Part shown: in pieces, positions 35,553-48,800 of the stretch
Layout: each line of letters opens with the position of its first letter
How positions within the stretch are numbered: the first letter of the stretch is position 1
NCBI RefSeq assembly: GCF_029227915.1
Contig: NC_079877.1
Span: 372,001 to 436,000 of the forward strand
Length of the DNA: 64,000 bases
Reading direction: 5' to 3'
Origin: Hydractinia symbiolongicarpus
Taxonomy: Eukaryota; Cnidaria; Hydrozoa; Anthoathecata; Hydractiniidae
Notes under the pieces: generated by a model
What the model saw: the letters and a program-made list of their open reading frames with translations, nothing else
The model's database searches: none
Told to the model about the DNA's origin: nothing
Translations under genes and position numbers: made by a program

Positions 35553-37139
35553 GTTTTCAAAAATGTTTTCATTTTTGATGAGACGCTGAATAAAAGAAGT
35601 TTAATCGCCGGCAAACGAAAACCCGCGAATTCCCGTAAATCCCGGACTCGGCCTGTATAGTCAAAAGTATACAAAGAAAATACCCAGGGAGTAAATTCAT
35701 TTACCGAACGATTTTTTAAATTATTTTTTCACCAGTAAAACGTATGAGACTTGTAGTTTTCAAAAATCTTTTCATTTTTGATGAGACGCGGAATAAAAGA
35801 AGTTTAATCGCCGGCAAACAAAAACCCGCGATTTCCCGTAAATCCCGGACTCGGCCCGTATAGTCAAAACTATACAAACAAAATACCCAGGGAGTAAACT
35901 CTTTTCCCGAACGATTTTTTAAATTATTATTTCACCACTAAAACGTATGAGAGTTGTAGTTTTCAAAAATGTTTTCATTTTTGATGAGATGCTGAATAAA
36001 AGAAGTTTAATCGCCGGCAAACGGAAACCCGCGAATTCCCGTAAATCCCGGACTCGGCCCGTATAGTCAAAAGTATACAAAGAAAATACCCAGGGAGTAA
36101 ACTCATTTCCCGAACGATTTTTTAAATTATTTTTTCACCACTAAAACGTATGAGACTTGTAGCTTTCAAAAATGTTTTCAATTTTGATGAGACGCTGAAT
36201 AAAAGAAGTTTAATCGCCGGCAAACGAAAACCCGCGATTTCCCGTAAATCCCGGACTCGGCCCGAATAGTCGAATGTATACAAAGAAAGTACCCTGTGAG
36301 TAAACTCATTTCCCGAACGATTTTTTAAATTACTTTTTCACCACTAAAACGTATGAGACTTGTAGTTTTCAAAAATGTTTTCATTTTTGATGAGACGCTG
36401 AATAAAAGAAGTTTAATCGCCGGCAAACGAAAACCCGCGATTTTTCGTAAATCCCGTGCTTTGCCCGTATAGTCGAGTATATACAAAGAAATTACCCAGG
36501 GAGTAAACTCATTTCCCGAACGATTTTTAAAATTATTTTTTCACCACTAAAACGCACGAGACTTGTAATTTTCAAAAATGTTTTCATTTTTGATGAGACG
36601 CTAAATAAAAGATGTTTAATCGCCGGCAAACGAAAACCCGCGATTTCCCGTAAATCCCGAGCTTGGCCCGAATTGTCGAATGTATACAAAGAAAGTACCC
36701 TGTGAGTAAACTCATTTCCCGAACGATTTTTTAAATTATTTTTTCACCACTAAAACGCATGAGACTTGTAGTTTTCAAAAATGTTTTCATTTTTGATGAG
36801 ACGCTGAATAAAAGAAGTTTAATCGCCGGCAAAAGAAAACCCGCGATTTCCCGTAAATCCCGGACTCGGTCCGTATAGTCAAAAGTATACAAAGAAAATA
36901 CCCAGTGAGTAAACTCATTTCCCGAACGATTTTTTAAATTTTTTTTTTCACCACTAAAACGTATGAGACTTGTAGTTTTCAAAAATGTTTTCATTTTTTA
37001 TGAGACGCTGAATAAAAGAAGTTTAATCGCCGGCAAACGAAAACCCGCGAATTCCCGTAAATCCCGGACTCGGCCCGTATAGTCAAAAGTATACAAAGAA
37101 AATACCCAGGGAGTAAACTCATTTCCCGAACGAATTTTT
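35553..37139 (+). repeat. ~8 monomers: segment B copy and CTAAATAAAAGATG-type monomers
   Basis: This continues the segment B match to 6.9-8.5 kb up to about 36.5 kb (private TTTACCGAACG and AAACGGAAACC). It then has a CTAAATAAAAGATG monomer with GAATTGTCGAATG, a copy with GGCAAAAGAAAACC and GGACTCGGTCCG, and one with TTTTTTATGAG. The T-tract near 36,940 reads AAATTTTTTTTTTCACC, unusually long. Confidence 0.78.
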
Positions 37140-40100
37140 AAATTATTTTTTCACCACTAAAACGTATGAGACTTGTAGTTTTCAAAAATGTTTTCATTTT
37201 CGATGAGACGCTGAATAAAAGAAGTTTAATCGCCGGCAATCGAAAACCCGCGATTTCCCGTAAATCTAGGACTCGGCCCGTATAGTCGAAAGTATACAAA
37301 GAAAATACCCTGCGAGTAAACTCATTTCCAGAACGATTTTTTAAATTACCTTTTCACCACTAAAACGCATGAGACTTGTAGTTTTCAAAAATGTTTTCAT
37401 TTTTGATGAGACGCTGAATAAAAAAAGTTTAATCGCCGGCAAACGAAAACCCGCGATTTCCCGTAAATCCCGGACTCGGCCCGTATAGTCAAAATGTTTA
37501 CAAAGAAAATACCCAGGGAGTAAACTCATTTCCCGAACGATTTTTTAAATTATTTTTTCACCACTAAAACGTATGAGACTTGTAGTTTTCAAAAATCTTT
37601 TCATTTTTGATGAGACGCGGAATAAAAGAAGTTTAATCGCCGGCAAACAAAAACCCGCGATTTCCCGTAAATCCCGGACTCGGCCCGTATAGTCAAAACT
37701 ATACAAACAAAATACCCAGGGAGTAAACTCTTTTCCCGAACGATTTTTTAAATTATTATTTCACCACTAAAACGTATGAGAGTTGTAGTTTTCAAAAATG
37801 TTTTCATTTTTGATGAGATGCTGAATAAAAGAAGTTTAATCGCCGGCAAACGAAAACCCGCGAATTCCCGTAAATCCCGGACTCGGCCCGTATAGTCAAA
37901 AGTATACAAAGAAAATACCCAGGGAGTAAACTCATTTCCCGAACGATTTTTTAAATTATTTTTTCACCACTAAAACGTATGAGACTTGTAGCTTTCAAAA
38001 ATGTTTTCAATTTTGATGAGACGCTGAATAAAAGAAGTTTAATCGCCGGCAAACGAAAACCCGCGATTTCCCGTAAATCCCGGACTCGGCCCGAATAGTC
38101 GAATGTATACAAAGAAAGTACCCTGTGAGTAAACTCATTTCCCGAACGATTTTTTAAATTACTTTTTCACCACTAAAACGTATGAGACTTGTAGTTTTCA
38201 AAAATGTTTTCATTTTTGATGAGACGCTGAATAAAAGAAGTTTAATCGCCGGCAAACGAAAACCCGCGATTTTTCGTAAATCCCGTGCTTTGCCCGTATA
38301 GTCGAGTATATACAAAGAAATTACCCAGGGAGTAAACTCATTTCCCGAACGATTTTTAAAATTATTTTTTCACCACTAAAACGTATGAGACTTGTAGTTT
38401 TCAAAAATGTTTTCATTTTTGATGAGACGCTGAATAAAAGTTTAATCGCCGGCAATCAAAAACCCGCCATTTCCCGTAAATCCCGGACTCAGCCCCTATA
38501 GTCAAATGTATACAAAGAAAGTTCCCTGCGAGTAAACTCATTTCCAGAACGATTTTTTAAATTATTTTTTCACCACTAAAACGCACGAGACTTGTAGTTT
38601 TCAAAAATGTTTTCATTTTTGATGAGACGCTAAATAAAAGATGTTTAATCGCCGGCAAACGAAAACCCGCGATTTCCCGTAAATCTCGAGCTTGGCCCGA
38701 ATAGTCGAATGTATACAAAGAAAGTACCCTGTAAGTAAACTCATTTCCCGAACGATTTTTTAAATTATTTTTTCACCACTAAAACGCATGAGACTTGTAG
38801 TTTTCAAAAATGTTTTCATTTTTGATGAGACGCTGAATAAAAGAAGTTTAATCGCCGGCAAACGAAAACCCGCGAATTCCCGTAAATCCCGGACTCGGCC
38901 CGTATAGTCAAAAGTATACAAAGAAAATACCCAGGGAGTAAACTCATTTCCCGAACGAATTTTTAAATTATTTTTTCACCACTGAAACGTATGAGACTTG
39001 TAGTTTTCAAAAATGTTTTCATTTTTGATGAGAAGCTGAATAAAAGAAGTTTAATCGCCGGCAAACGAAAACCCGCGATTTCCCGTAAATCCCGGACTCG
39101 GCCCGTATAGTCGAAAGTATACAAAGAAAATACCCTGCGAGTAAACTCATTTCCAGAACGATTTTTTAAATTACCTTTTCACCACTAAAACGCACGAGAC
39201 TTGTAGTTTTCAAAAATGTTTTCATTTTTGATGAGACGCTGAATAAAAGAAGTTTAATCGCCGGCAAACGAAAACCCGCGAATTCCCGTAAATCCCGGAC
39301 TCGACCCGTATAGCCAAAAGTATACAAAGAAAGTACCCAGGGAGTAAACTCATTTCCCGAACAATTTTTTAAATTATTTTTTCACCACTAAAACGTATGA
39401 GACTTGTAGTTTTCAAAAATGTTTTCATTTTCGATGAGACGCTGAATAAAAGAAGTTTAATCGCCGGCAATCGAAAACCCGCGATTTCCCGTAAATCTAG
39501 GACTCGGCCCGTATAGTCGAAAGTATACAAAGAAAATACCCTGCGAGTAAACTCATTTCCAGAACGATTTTTTAAATTACCTTTTCACCACTGAAACGTA
39601 TGAGACTTGTAGTTTTCAAAAATGTTTTCATTTTTGATGAGAAGCTGAATAAAAGAAGTTTAATCGCCGGCAAACGAAAACCCGCGATTTCCCGTAAATC
39701 CCGGACTCGGCCCGTATAGTCGAAAGTATACAAAGAAAATACCCTGCGAGTAAACTCATTTCCAGAACGATTTTTTAAATTACCTTTTCACCACTAAAAC
39801 GCACGAGACTTGTAGTTTTCAAAAATGTTTTCATTTTTGATGAGACGCTGAATAAAAGAAGTTTAATCGCCGGCAAACGAAAACCCGCGAATTCCCGTAA
39901 ATCCCGGACTCGACCCGTATAGCCAAAAGTATACAAAGAAAGTACCCAGGGAGTAAACTCATTTCCCGAACAATTTTTTAAATTATTTTTTCACCACTAA
40001 AACGTATGAGACTTGTAGTTTTCAAAAATGTTTTCATTTTCGATGAGACGCTGAATAAAAGAAGTTTAATCGCCGGCAATCGAAAACCCGCGATTTCCCG

Positions 40101-42270
40101 TAAATCTAGGACTCGGCCCGTATAGTCGAAAGTATACAAAGAAAATACCCTGCGAGTAAACTCATTTCCAGAACGATTTTTTAAATTACCTTTTCACCAC
40201 TAAAACGCATGAGACTTGTAGTTTTCAAAAATGTTTTCATTTTTGATGAGACGCTGAATAAAAAAAGTTTAATCGCCGGCAAACGAAAACCCGCGATTTC
40301 CCGTAAATCCCGGACTCGGCCCGTATAGTCAAAATGTTTACAAAGAAAATACCCAGGGAGTAAACTCATTTCCCGAACGATTTTTTAAATTATTTTTTCA
40401 CCACTAAAACGTATGAGACTTGTAGTTTTCAAAAATCTTTTCATTTTTGATGAGACGCGGAATAAAAGAAGTTTAATCGCCGGCAAACAAAAACCCGCGA
40501 TTTCCCGTAAATCCCGGACTCGGCCCGTATAGTCAAAACTATACAAACAAAATACCCAGGGAGTAAACTCTTTTCCCGAACGATTTTTTAAATTATTATT
40601 TCACCACTAAAACGTATGAGAGTTGTAGTTTTCAAAAATGTTTTCATTTTTGATGAGATGCTGAATAAAAGAAGTTTAATCGCCGGCAAACGAAAACCCG
40701 CGAATTCCCGTAAATCCCGGACTCGGCCCGTATAGTCAAAAGTATACAAAGAAAATACCCAGGGAGTAAACTCATTTCCCGAACGATTTTTTAAATTATT
40801 TTTTCACCACTAAAACGTATGAGACTTGTAGCTTTCAAAAATGTTTTCAATTTTGATGAGACGCTGAATAAAAGAAGTTTAATCGCCGGCAAACGAAAAC
40901 CCGCGATTTCCCGTAAATCCCGGACTCGGCCCGAATAGTCGAATGTATACAAAGAAAGTACCCTGTGAGTAAACTCATTTCCCGAACGATTTTTTAAATT
41001 ACTTTTTCACCACTAAAACGTATGAGACTTGTAGTTTTCAAAAATGTTTTCATTTTTGATGAGACGCTGAATAAAAGAAGTTTAATCGCCGGCAAACGAA
41101 AACCCGCGATTTTTCGTAAATCCCGTGCTTTGCCCGTATAGTCGAGTATATACAAAGAAATTACCCAGGGAGTAAACTCATTTCCCGAACGATTTTTAAA
41201 ATTATTTTTTCACCACTAAAACGTATGAGACTTGTAGTTTTCAAAAATGTTTTCATTTTTGATGAGACGCTGAATAAAAGTTTAATCGCCGGCAATCAAA
41301 AACCCGCCATTTCCCGTAAATCCCGGACTCAGCCCCTATAGTCAAATGTATACAAAGAAAGTTCCCTGCGAGTAAACTCATTTCCAGAACGATTTTTTAA
41401 ATTATTTTTTCACCACTAAAACGCACGAGACTTGTAGTTTTCAAAAATGTTTTCATTTTTGATGAGACGCTAAATAAAAGATGTTTAATCGCCGGCAAAC
41501 GAAAACCCGCGATTTCCCGTAAATCTCGAGCTTGGCCCGAATAGTCGAATGTATACAAAGAAAGTACCCTGTAAGTAAACTCATTTCCCGAACGATTTTT
41601 TAAATTATTTTTTCACCACTAAAACGCATGAGACTTGTAGTTTTCAAAAATGTTTTCATTTTTGATGAGACGCTGAATAAAAGAAGTCTAATCGCCGGCA
41701 AACGAAAACCCGCGAATTCCCGTAAATCCCGGACTCGGCCCGTATAGTCAAAAGTATACAAAGAAAATACCCAGGGAGTAAACTCATTTCCCGAACGAAT
41801 TTTTAAATTATTTTTTCACCACTGAAACGTATGAGACTTGTAGTTTTCAAAAATGTTTTCATTTTTGATGAGAAGCTGAATAAAAGAAGTTTAATCGCCG
41901 GCAAACGAAAACCCGCGATTTCCCGTAAATCCCGGACTCGGCCCGTATAGTCGAAAGTATACAAAGAAAATACCCTGCGAGTAAACTCATTTCCAGAACG
42001 ATTTTTTAAATTACCTTTTCACCACTAAAACGCACGAGACTTGTAGTTTTCAAAAATGTTTTCATTTTTGATGAGACGCTGAATAAAAGAAGTTTAATCG
42101 CCGGCAAACGAAAACCCGCGAATTCCCGTAAATCCCGGACTCGACCCGTATAGCCAAAAGTATACAAAGAAAGTACCCAGGGAGTAAACTCATTTCCCGA
42201 ACAATTTTTTAAATTATTTTTTCACCACTAAAACGTATGAGACTTGTAGTTTTCAAAAATGTTTTCATTT
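37140..42270 (+). repeat. 2.29-kb segment repeated at offset 2840 bp
   Basis: 37,140-39,430 matches 39,980-42,270. Shared markers are AATCTAGGACTCGG, GAATAAAAAAAG, perfect dyad 2 (37.69 and 40.53 kb), GAGATGCTG, GTAGCTTTC, GGCAATCAAAAACC, CAGCCCCTATAG, CTGTAAGTAAAC, and CACTGAAACG (38,981 and 41,821). One difference is GAAGTCTAATC near 41.69 kb. The 39,431-39,979 interval between the copies derives from a local trimer duplication. Confidence 0.85.
38975..40200 (+). repeat. 3-monomer (609-bp) tandem duplication with chimeric junction
   Basis: 38,975-39,591 matches 39,584-40,200. Shared markers are CACTGAAACG (38,981 and 39,590), ACTCGACCCG with ATAGCC, CCCGAACAATTT, and TTTTCGATGAG with AATCTAGG. 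The monomer at the junction joins TTACCTTTTCACC to CACTGAAACG, a combination not seen elsewhere, as expected for an unequal exchange between non-equivalent monomers. Confidence 0.86.
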
Positions 42271-42525
42271 TTGATGAGACGCTGAATAAAAGTTTAATCG
42301 CCGGCAAACAAAAACCCGCCATTTCCCGTAAATCCCGGACTCAGTCCGTATAGTCAAATGTATACAAAGAAAGTACCCTGCGAGTAAACTCATTTCCAGA
42401 ACGATTTTTTAAATTATCTTTTCACCACTAAAACGCACGAGACTTGTAGTTTTCAAAAATGTTTTCATTTTTGATGAGACGCTAAATAAAAGATGTTTAA
42501 TCGCCGGCAAACGAAAACCCGCGAT
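42271..42525 (+). repeat. 3-bp-deleted monomer and start of CTAAATAAAAGATG monomer
   Basis: One 200-bp monomer (GAATAAAAGTTTAATCG, CCGCCATTT, GGACTCAGTCCG) followed by the first part of a CGCACGAG, CTAAATAAAAGATG monomer, the same order as at 10.0-10.3 and 12.2-12.5 kb. Confidence 0.75.
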
Positions 42526-45500
42526 TTCCCGTAAATCCCGAGCTTGGCCCGAATAGTCGAATGTATACAAAGAAAGTACCCTGTGAGTAAACTCATTTCC
42601 CGAACGATTTTTTAAATTATTTTTTCACCACTAAAACGCATGAGACTTGTAGTTTTCAAAAATGTTTTCATTTTTGATGAGACGCTGAATAAAAGAAGTT
42701 TAATCGCCGGCAAACGAAAACCCGCGATTTCCCGTAAATCCCGGACTCGGTCCGTATAGTCAAAAGTATACAAAGAAAATACCCAGTGAGTAAACTCATT
42801 TCCCGAACGATTTTTTAAATTATTTTTTCACCACTAAAACGTATGAGACTTGTAGTTTTCAAAAATGTTTTCATTTTTTATGAGACGCTGAATAAAAGAA
42901 GTTTAATCGCCGGCAAACGAAAACCCGCGAATTCCCGTAAATCCCGGACTCGGCCCGTATAGTCAAAAGTATACAAAGAAAATACCCAGGGAGTAAACTC
43001 ATTTCCCGAACGAATTTTTAAATTATTTTTTCACCACTAAAACGTATGAGACTTGTAGTTTTCAAAAATGTTTTCATTTTCGATGAGACGCTGAATAAAA
43101 GAAGTTTATTCGCCGGCAATCGAAAACCCGCGATTTCCCGTAAATCCAGGACTCGGCCCGTATAGTCGAAAGTATACAAAGAAAATACCCTGCGAGTAAA
43201 CTCATTTCCAGAACGATTTTTTAAATTACCTTTTCACCACTAAAACGCATGAGACTTGTAGTTTTCAAAAATGTTTTCATTTTTGATGAGACGCTGAATA
43301 AAAAAAGTTTAATCGCCGGCAAACGAAAACCCGCGATTTCCCGTAAATCCCGGACTCGGCCCGTATAGTCAAAATGTTTACAAAGAAAATACCCAGGGAG
43401 TAAACTCATTTCCCGAACGATTTTTTAAATTATTTTTTCACCACTAAAACGTATGAGACTTGTAGTTTTCAAAAATGTTTTCATTTTTGATGAGACGCTG
43501 AATAAAAGAAGTTTAATCGCCGGCAAACGAAAACGGGCGAATTCCCGTAAATCCCGGACTCGGCCCGTATAGTCAAAAGTATACAAAGAAAATACCCAGG
43601 GAGTAAACTCATTTCCCGAACGATTTTTTAAATTATTTTTTCACCACTAAAACGTATGAGACTTGTAGTTTTCAAAAATGTTTTCATTTTTGATGAGACG
43701 CTGAATAAAAGAAGTTTAATCGCCGGCAAACGAAACCCCGCGATTTCCCGTAAATCCCGGACTCGGGCCGTATAGTCGAAAGTATACAAAGAAAGTACCC
43801 TGCGAGTAAACTCATTTCCAGAACGATTTTTAAAATTATCTTTTCACCACTAAAACGTATGAGACTTGTAGTTTTCAAAAATGTTTTCATTTTTGATGAG
43901 AAGCTGAATAAAAGAAGTTTAATCGCCGGCAAACGAAAACCCGCGATTTCCCGTAAATCCCGGACTCGGCCCGTATAGTCGAAAGTATACAAAGAAAATA
44001 CCCTGCGAGTAAACTCATTTCCAGAACGATTTTTTAAATTACCTTTTCACCACTAAAACGCACGAGACTTGTAGTTTTCAAAAATGTTTTCATTTTTGAT
44101 GAGACGCTGAATAAAAGAAGTTTAATCGCCGGCAAACGAAAACCCGCGAATTCCCGTAAATCCCGGACTCGACCCGTATAGCCAAAAGTATACAAAGAAA
44201 GTACCCAGGGAGTAAACTCATTTCCCGAACAATTTTTTAAATTATTTTTTCACCACTAAAACGTATGAGACTTGTAGTTTTCAAAAATGTTTTCATTTTT
44301 GATGAGACGCTGAATAAAAGTTTAATCGCCGGCAAACAAAAACCCGCCATTTCCCGTAAATCCCGAGCTTGGCCCGAATAGTCGAATGTATACAAAGAAA
44401 GTACCCTGTGAGTAAACTCATTTCCCGAACGATTTTTTAAATTATTTTTTCACCACTAAAACGCATGAGACTTGTAGTTTTCAAAAATGTTTTCATTTTT
44501 GATGAGACGCTGAATAAAAGAAGTTTAATCGCCGGCAAACGAAAACCCGCGATTTCCCGTAAATCCCGGACTCGGTCCGTATAGTCAAAAGTATACAAAG
44601 AAAATACCCAGTGAGTAAACTCATTTCCCGAACGATTTTTTAAATTATTTTTTCACCACTAAAACGTATGAGACTTGTAGTTTTCAAAAATGTTTTCATT
44701 TTTTATGAGACGCTGAATAAAAGAAGTTTAATCGCCGGCAAACGAAAACCCGCGAATTCCCGTAAATCCCGGACTCGGCCCGTATAGTCAAAAGTATACA
44801 AAGAAAATACCCAGGGAGTAAACTCATTTCCCGAACGAATTTTTAAATTATTTTTTCACCACTAAAACGTATGAGACTTGTAGTTTTCAAAAATGTTTTC
44901 ATTTTCGATGAGACGCTGAATAAAAGAAGTTTATTCGCCGGCAATCGAAAACCCGCGATTTCCCGTAAATCCAGGACTCGGCCCGTATAGTCGAAAGTAT
45001 ACAAAGAAAATACCCTGCGAGTAAACTCATTTCCAGAACGATTTTTTAAATTACCTTTTCACCACTAAAACGCATGAGACTTGTAGTTTTCAAAAATGTT
45101 TTCATTTTTGATGAGACGCTGAATAAAAAAAGTTTAATCGCCGGCAAACGAAAACCCGCGATTTCCCGTAAATCCCGGACTCGGCCCGTATAGTCAAAAT
45201 GTTTACAAAGAAAATACCCAGGGAGTAAACTCATTTCCCGAACGATTTTTTAAATTATTTTTTCACCACTAAAACGTATGAGACTTGTAGTTTTCAAAAA
45301 TGTTTTCATTTTTGATGAGACGCTGAATAAAAGAAGTTTAATCGCCGGCAAACGAAAACGGGCGAATTCCCGTAAATCCCGGACTCGGCCCGTATAGTCA
45401 AAAGTATACAAAGAAAATACCCAGGGAGTAAACTCATTTCCCGAACGATTTTTTAAATTATTTTTTCACCACTAAAACGTATGAGACTTGTAGTTTTCAA

Positions 45501-45683
45501 AAATGTTTTCATTTTTGATGAGACGCTGAATAAAAGAAGTTTAATCGCCGGCAAACGAAACCCCGCGATTTCCCGTAAATCCCGGACTCGGGCCGTATAG
45601 TCGAAAGTATACAAAGAAAGTACCCTGCGAGTAAACTCATTTCCAGAACGATTTTTAAAATTATCTTTTCACCACTAAAACGC
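42526..45683 (+). repeat. 9-monomer (1825-bp) tandem duplication
   Basis: 42,526-43,858 matches 44,351-45,683. The private variant GAAGTTTATTCGCC occurs in both, 1825 bp apart. Also shared are GAGCTTGGCCCG, GGACTCGGTCCG, TTTTTTATGAG, AATCCAGG, AAAATGTTTAC, dyad 3 and CTCGGGCCG. The junction monomer near 44,350 joins CCGCCATTTCCCG to AATCCCGAGCTTGG, two variants otherwise found in different monomers. Confidence 0.86.
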
Positions 45684-45853
45684 ATGAGACTTGTAGTTTT
45701 CAAAAATCTTTTCATTTTTGATGAGACGCGGAATAAAAGAAGTTTAATCGCCGGCAAACGAAAACCCGCGATTTCCCGTAAATCCCGGACTCGGCCCGTA
45801 TAGTCAAAAGTATACAAAGAAAATACCCAGGGAGTAAACTCATTTCCCGAACG
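45684..45853 (+). repeat. One monomer with AAAATCTTTTC and GACGCGG
   Basis: Standard monomer of the GACGCGG subfamily linking the 9-mer and 10-mer duplications. The same position in copy 1 of the 9-mer (43.86 kb) holds a GAGAAGCTG monomer. Confidence 0.7.
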
Positions 45854-48800
45854 ATTTTTTAATTTATTTTTTCACCACTAAAACGTATGAGACTTGTAGT
45901 TTTCAAAAATATTTTCATTTTTAATGAGACGCGGAATAAAAGAAGTTTAATCGCCGGCAAACGAAAACCCGCGATTTCCCGTAAATCCCGGACTCGGCCC
46001 GTATAGTCAAAAGTATACAAAGAAAATACCCAGGGAGTAAACTCATTTCCCGAACGATTTTTTAAATTATTTTTTCACCAGCAAAACCTATGAGACTTGT
46101 AGTTTTCAAAAATGTTTTCATTTTTGATGAGACGCTGAATAAAAGAAATTTAATCGCCGGCAAACGAAAAACCGCGATTTCCCGTAAATCCCGGACTCGG
46201 CCCGTATAGTCGAAAGTATACAAAGAAAATACCCTGCGAGTAAACTCATTTCCCGAACAATTTTTTAAATTATTTTTTCACCACTAAAACGCATGAGACT
46301 TGTAGTTTTCAAAAATGTTTTCATTTTTGATGAGACGCTGAATAAAAAAAGTTTAATCGTCGGCAAACGAAACCCGCGATTTCCAGTAAATCCCGGACTC
46401 GGCCCGTATAGTCAAAATGTATACAAAGAAAATACCCAGGGAGTAAACTCATTTCCCGAACGATTTTTTAAATTATTTTTTCACCACTAAAACGTATGAG
46501 ACTTGTAGTTTTCAAAAATGTTTTCATTTTTGATGAGACGCTGAATAAAAGAAGTTTAATCGCCGGCAAACGAAAACCCGCGAATTCCCGTAAATCCCAG
46601 ACTCGGCCCGTATAGTCAAAAGTATACAAAGAAAATACCCAGGGAGTAAACTCATTTCCCGAACGATTTTTTAAATTATTTTTTCACCACTAAAACGTAT
46701 GAGACTTGTAGTTTTCAAAAATGTTTTCATTTTTGATGAGACGCTGAATAAAAGAAGTTTAATCGCCGGCAAACGAAAACCCGCGATTTCCCGTAAATCC
46801 CGGACTCGGCCCGAATAGTCGAATGTATACAAAGAAAGTACCCTGTGAGTAAACTCATTTCCCGAACGATTTTTTAAATTATTTTTTCACCACTAAAACG
46901 CATGAGACTTGTAGTTTTCAAAAATGTTTTCATTTTTGATGAGACGCTGAATAAAAGTTTAATCGCCGGCAAACAAAAACCCGCCATTTCCCGTAAATCC
47001 CGGACTCAGTCCGTATAGTCAAATGTATACAAAGAAAGTACCCTGCGAGTAAACTCATTTCCAGAACGATTTTTTAAATTATCTTTTCACCACTAAAACG
47101 CACGAGACTTGTAGTTTTCAAAAATGTTTTCATTTTTGATGAGACGCTAAATAAAAGATGTTTAATCGCCGGCAAACGAAAACCCGCGATTTCCCGTAAA
47201 TCCCGAGCGTGGCCCGAATAGTCGAATGTATACAAAGAAAGTACCCTGTGAGTAAACTCATTTCCCGAACGATTTTTTAAATTATTTTTTCACCACTAAA
47301 ACGCATGAGACTTGTAGTTTTCAAAAATGTTTTCATTTTTGATGAGACGCTGAATAAAAGAAGTTTAATCGCCGGCAAACGAAAACCCGCGATTTCCCGT
47401 AAATCCCGGACTCGGCCCGTATAGTCAAAAGTATACAAAGAAAATACCCAGTGAGTAAACTCATTTCCCGAACGATTTTTTAAATTATTTTTTCACCACT
47501 AAAACGTTTGAGACTTGTAGTTTTCAAAAATGTTTTCATTTTTTATGAGACGCTGAATAAAAGAAGTTTAATCGCCGGCAAACGAAAACCCGCGAATTCC
47601 CGTAAATCCCGGACTCGGCCCGTATAGTCAAAAGTATACAAAGAAAATACCCAGGGAGTAAACTCATTTCCCGAACGAATTTTTAAATTATTTTTTCACC
47701 ACTAAAACGTATGAGACTTGTAGTTTTCAAAAATGTTTTCATTTTCGATGAGACGCTGAATAAAAGAAGTTTAATCGCCGGCAATCGAAAACCCGCGATT
47801 TCCCGTAAATCCAGGACTCGGCCCGTATAGTCGAAAGTATACAAAGAAAATACCCTGCGAGTAAACTCATTTCCAGAACGATTTTTTAATTTATTTTTTC
47901 ACCACTAAAACGTATGAGACTTGTAGTTTTCAAAAATATTTTCATTTTTGATGAGACGCGGAATAAAAGAAGTTTAATCGCCGGCAAACGAAAACCCGCG
48001 ATTTCCCGTAAATCCCGGACTCGGCCCGTATAGTCAAAAGTATACAAAGAAAATACCCAGGGAGTAAACTCATTTCCCGAACGATTTTTTAAATTATTTT
48101 TTCACCAGCAAAACCTATGAGACTTGTAGTTTTCAAAAATGTTTTCATTTTTGATGAGACGCTGAATAAAAGAAATTTAATCGCCGGCAAACGAAAAACC
48201 GCGATTTCCCGTAAATCCCGGACTCGGCCCGTATAGTCGAAAGTATACAAAGAAAATACCCTGCGAGTAAACTCATTTCCCGAACAATTTTTTAAATTAT
48301 TTTTTCACCACTAAAACGCATGAGACTTGTAGTTTTCAAAAATGTTTTCATTTTTGATGAGACGCTGAATAAAAAAAGTTTGATCGTCGGCAAACGAAAC
48401 CCGCGATTTCCAGTAAATCCCGGACTCGGCCCGTATAGTCAAAATGTATACAAAGAAAATACCCAGGGAGTAAACTCATTTCCCGAACGATTTTTTAAAT
48501 TATTTTTTCACCACTAAAACGTATGAGACTTGTAGTTTTCAAAAATGTTTTCATTTTTGATGAGACGCTGAATAAAAGAAGTTTAATCGCCGGCAAACGA
48601 AAACCCGCGAATTCCCGTAAATCCCGGACTCGGCCCGTATAGTCAAAAGTATACAAAGAAAATACCCAGGGAGTAAACTCATTTCCCGAACGATTTTTTA
48701 AATTATTTTTTCACCACTAAAACGTATGAGACTTGTAGTTTTCAAAAATGTTTTCATTTTTGATGAGACGCTGAATAAAAGAAGTTTAATCGCCGGCAAA

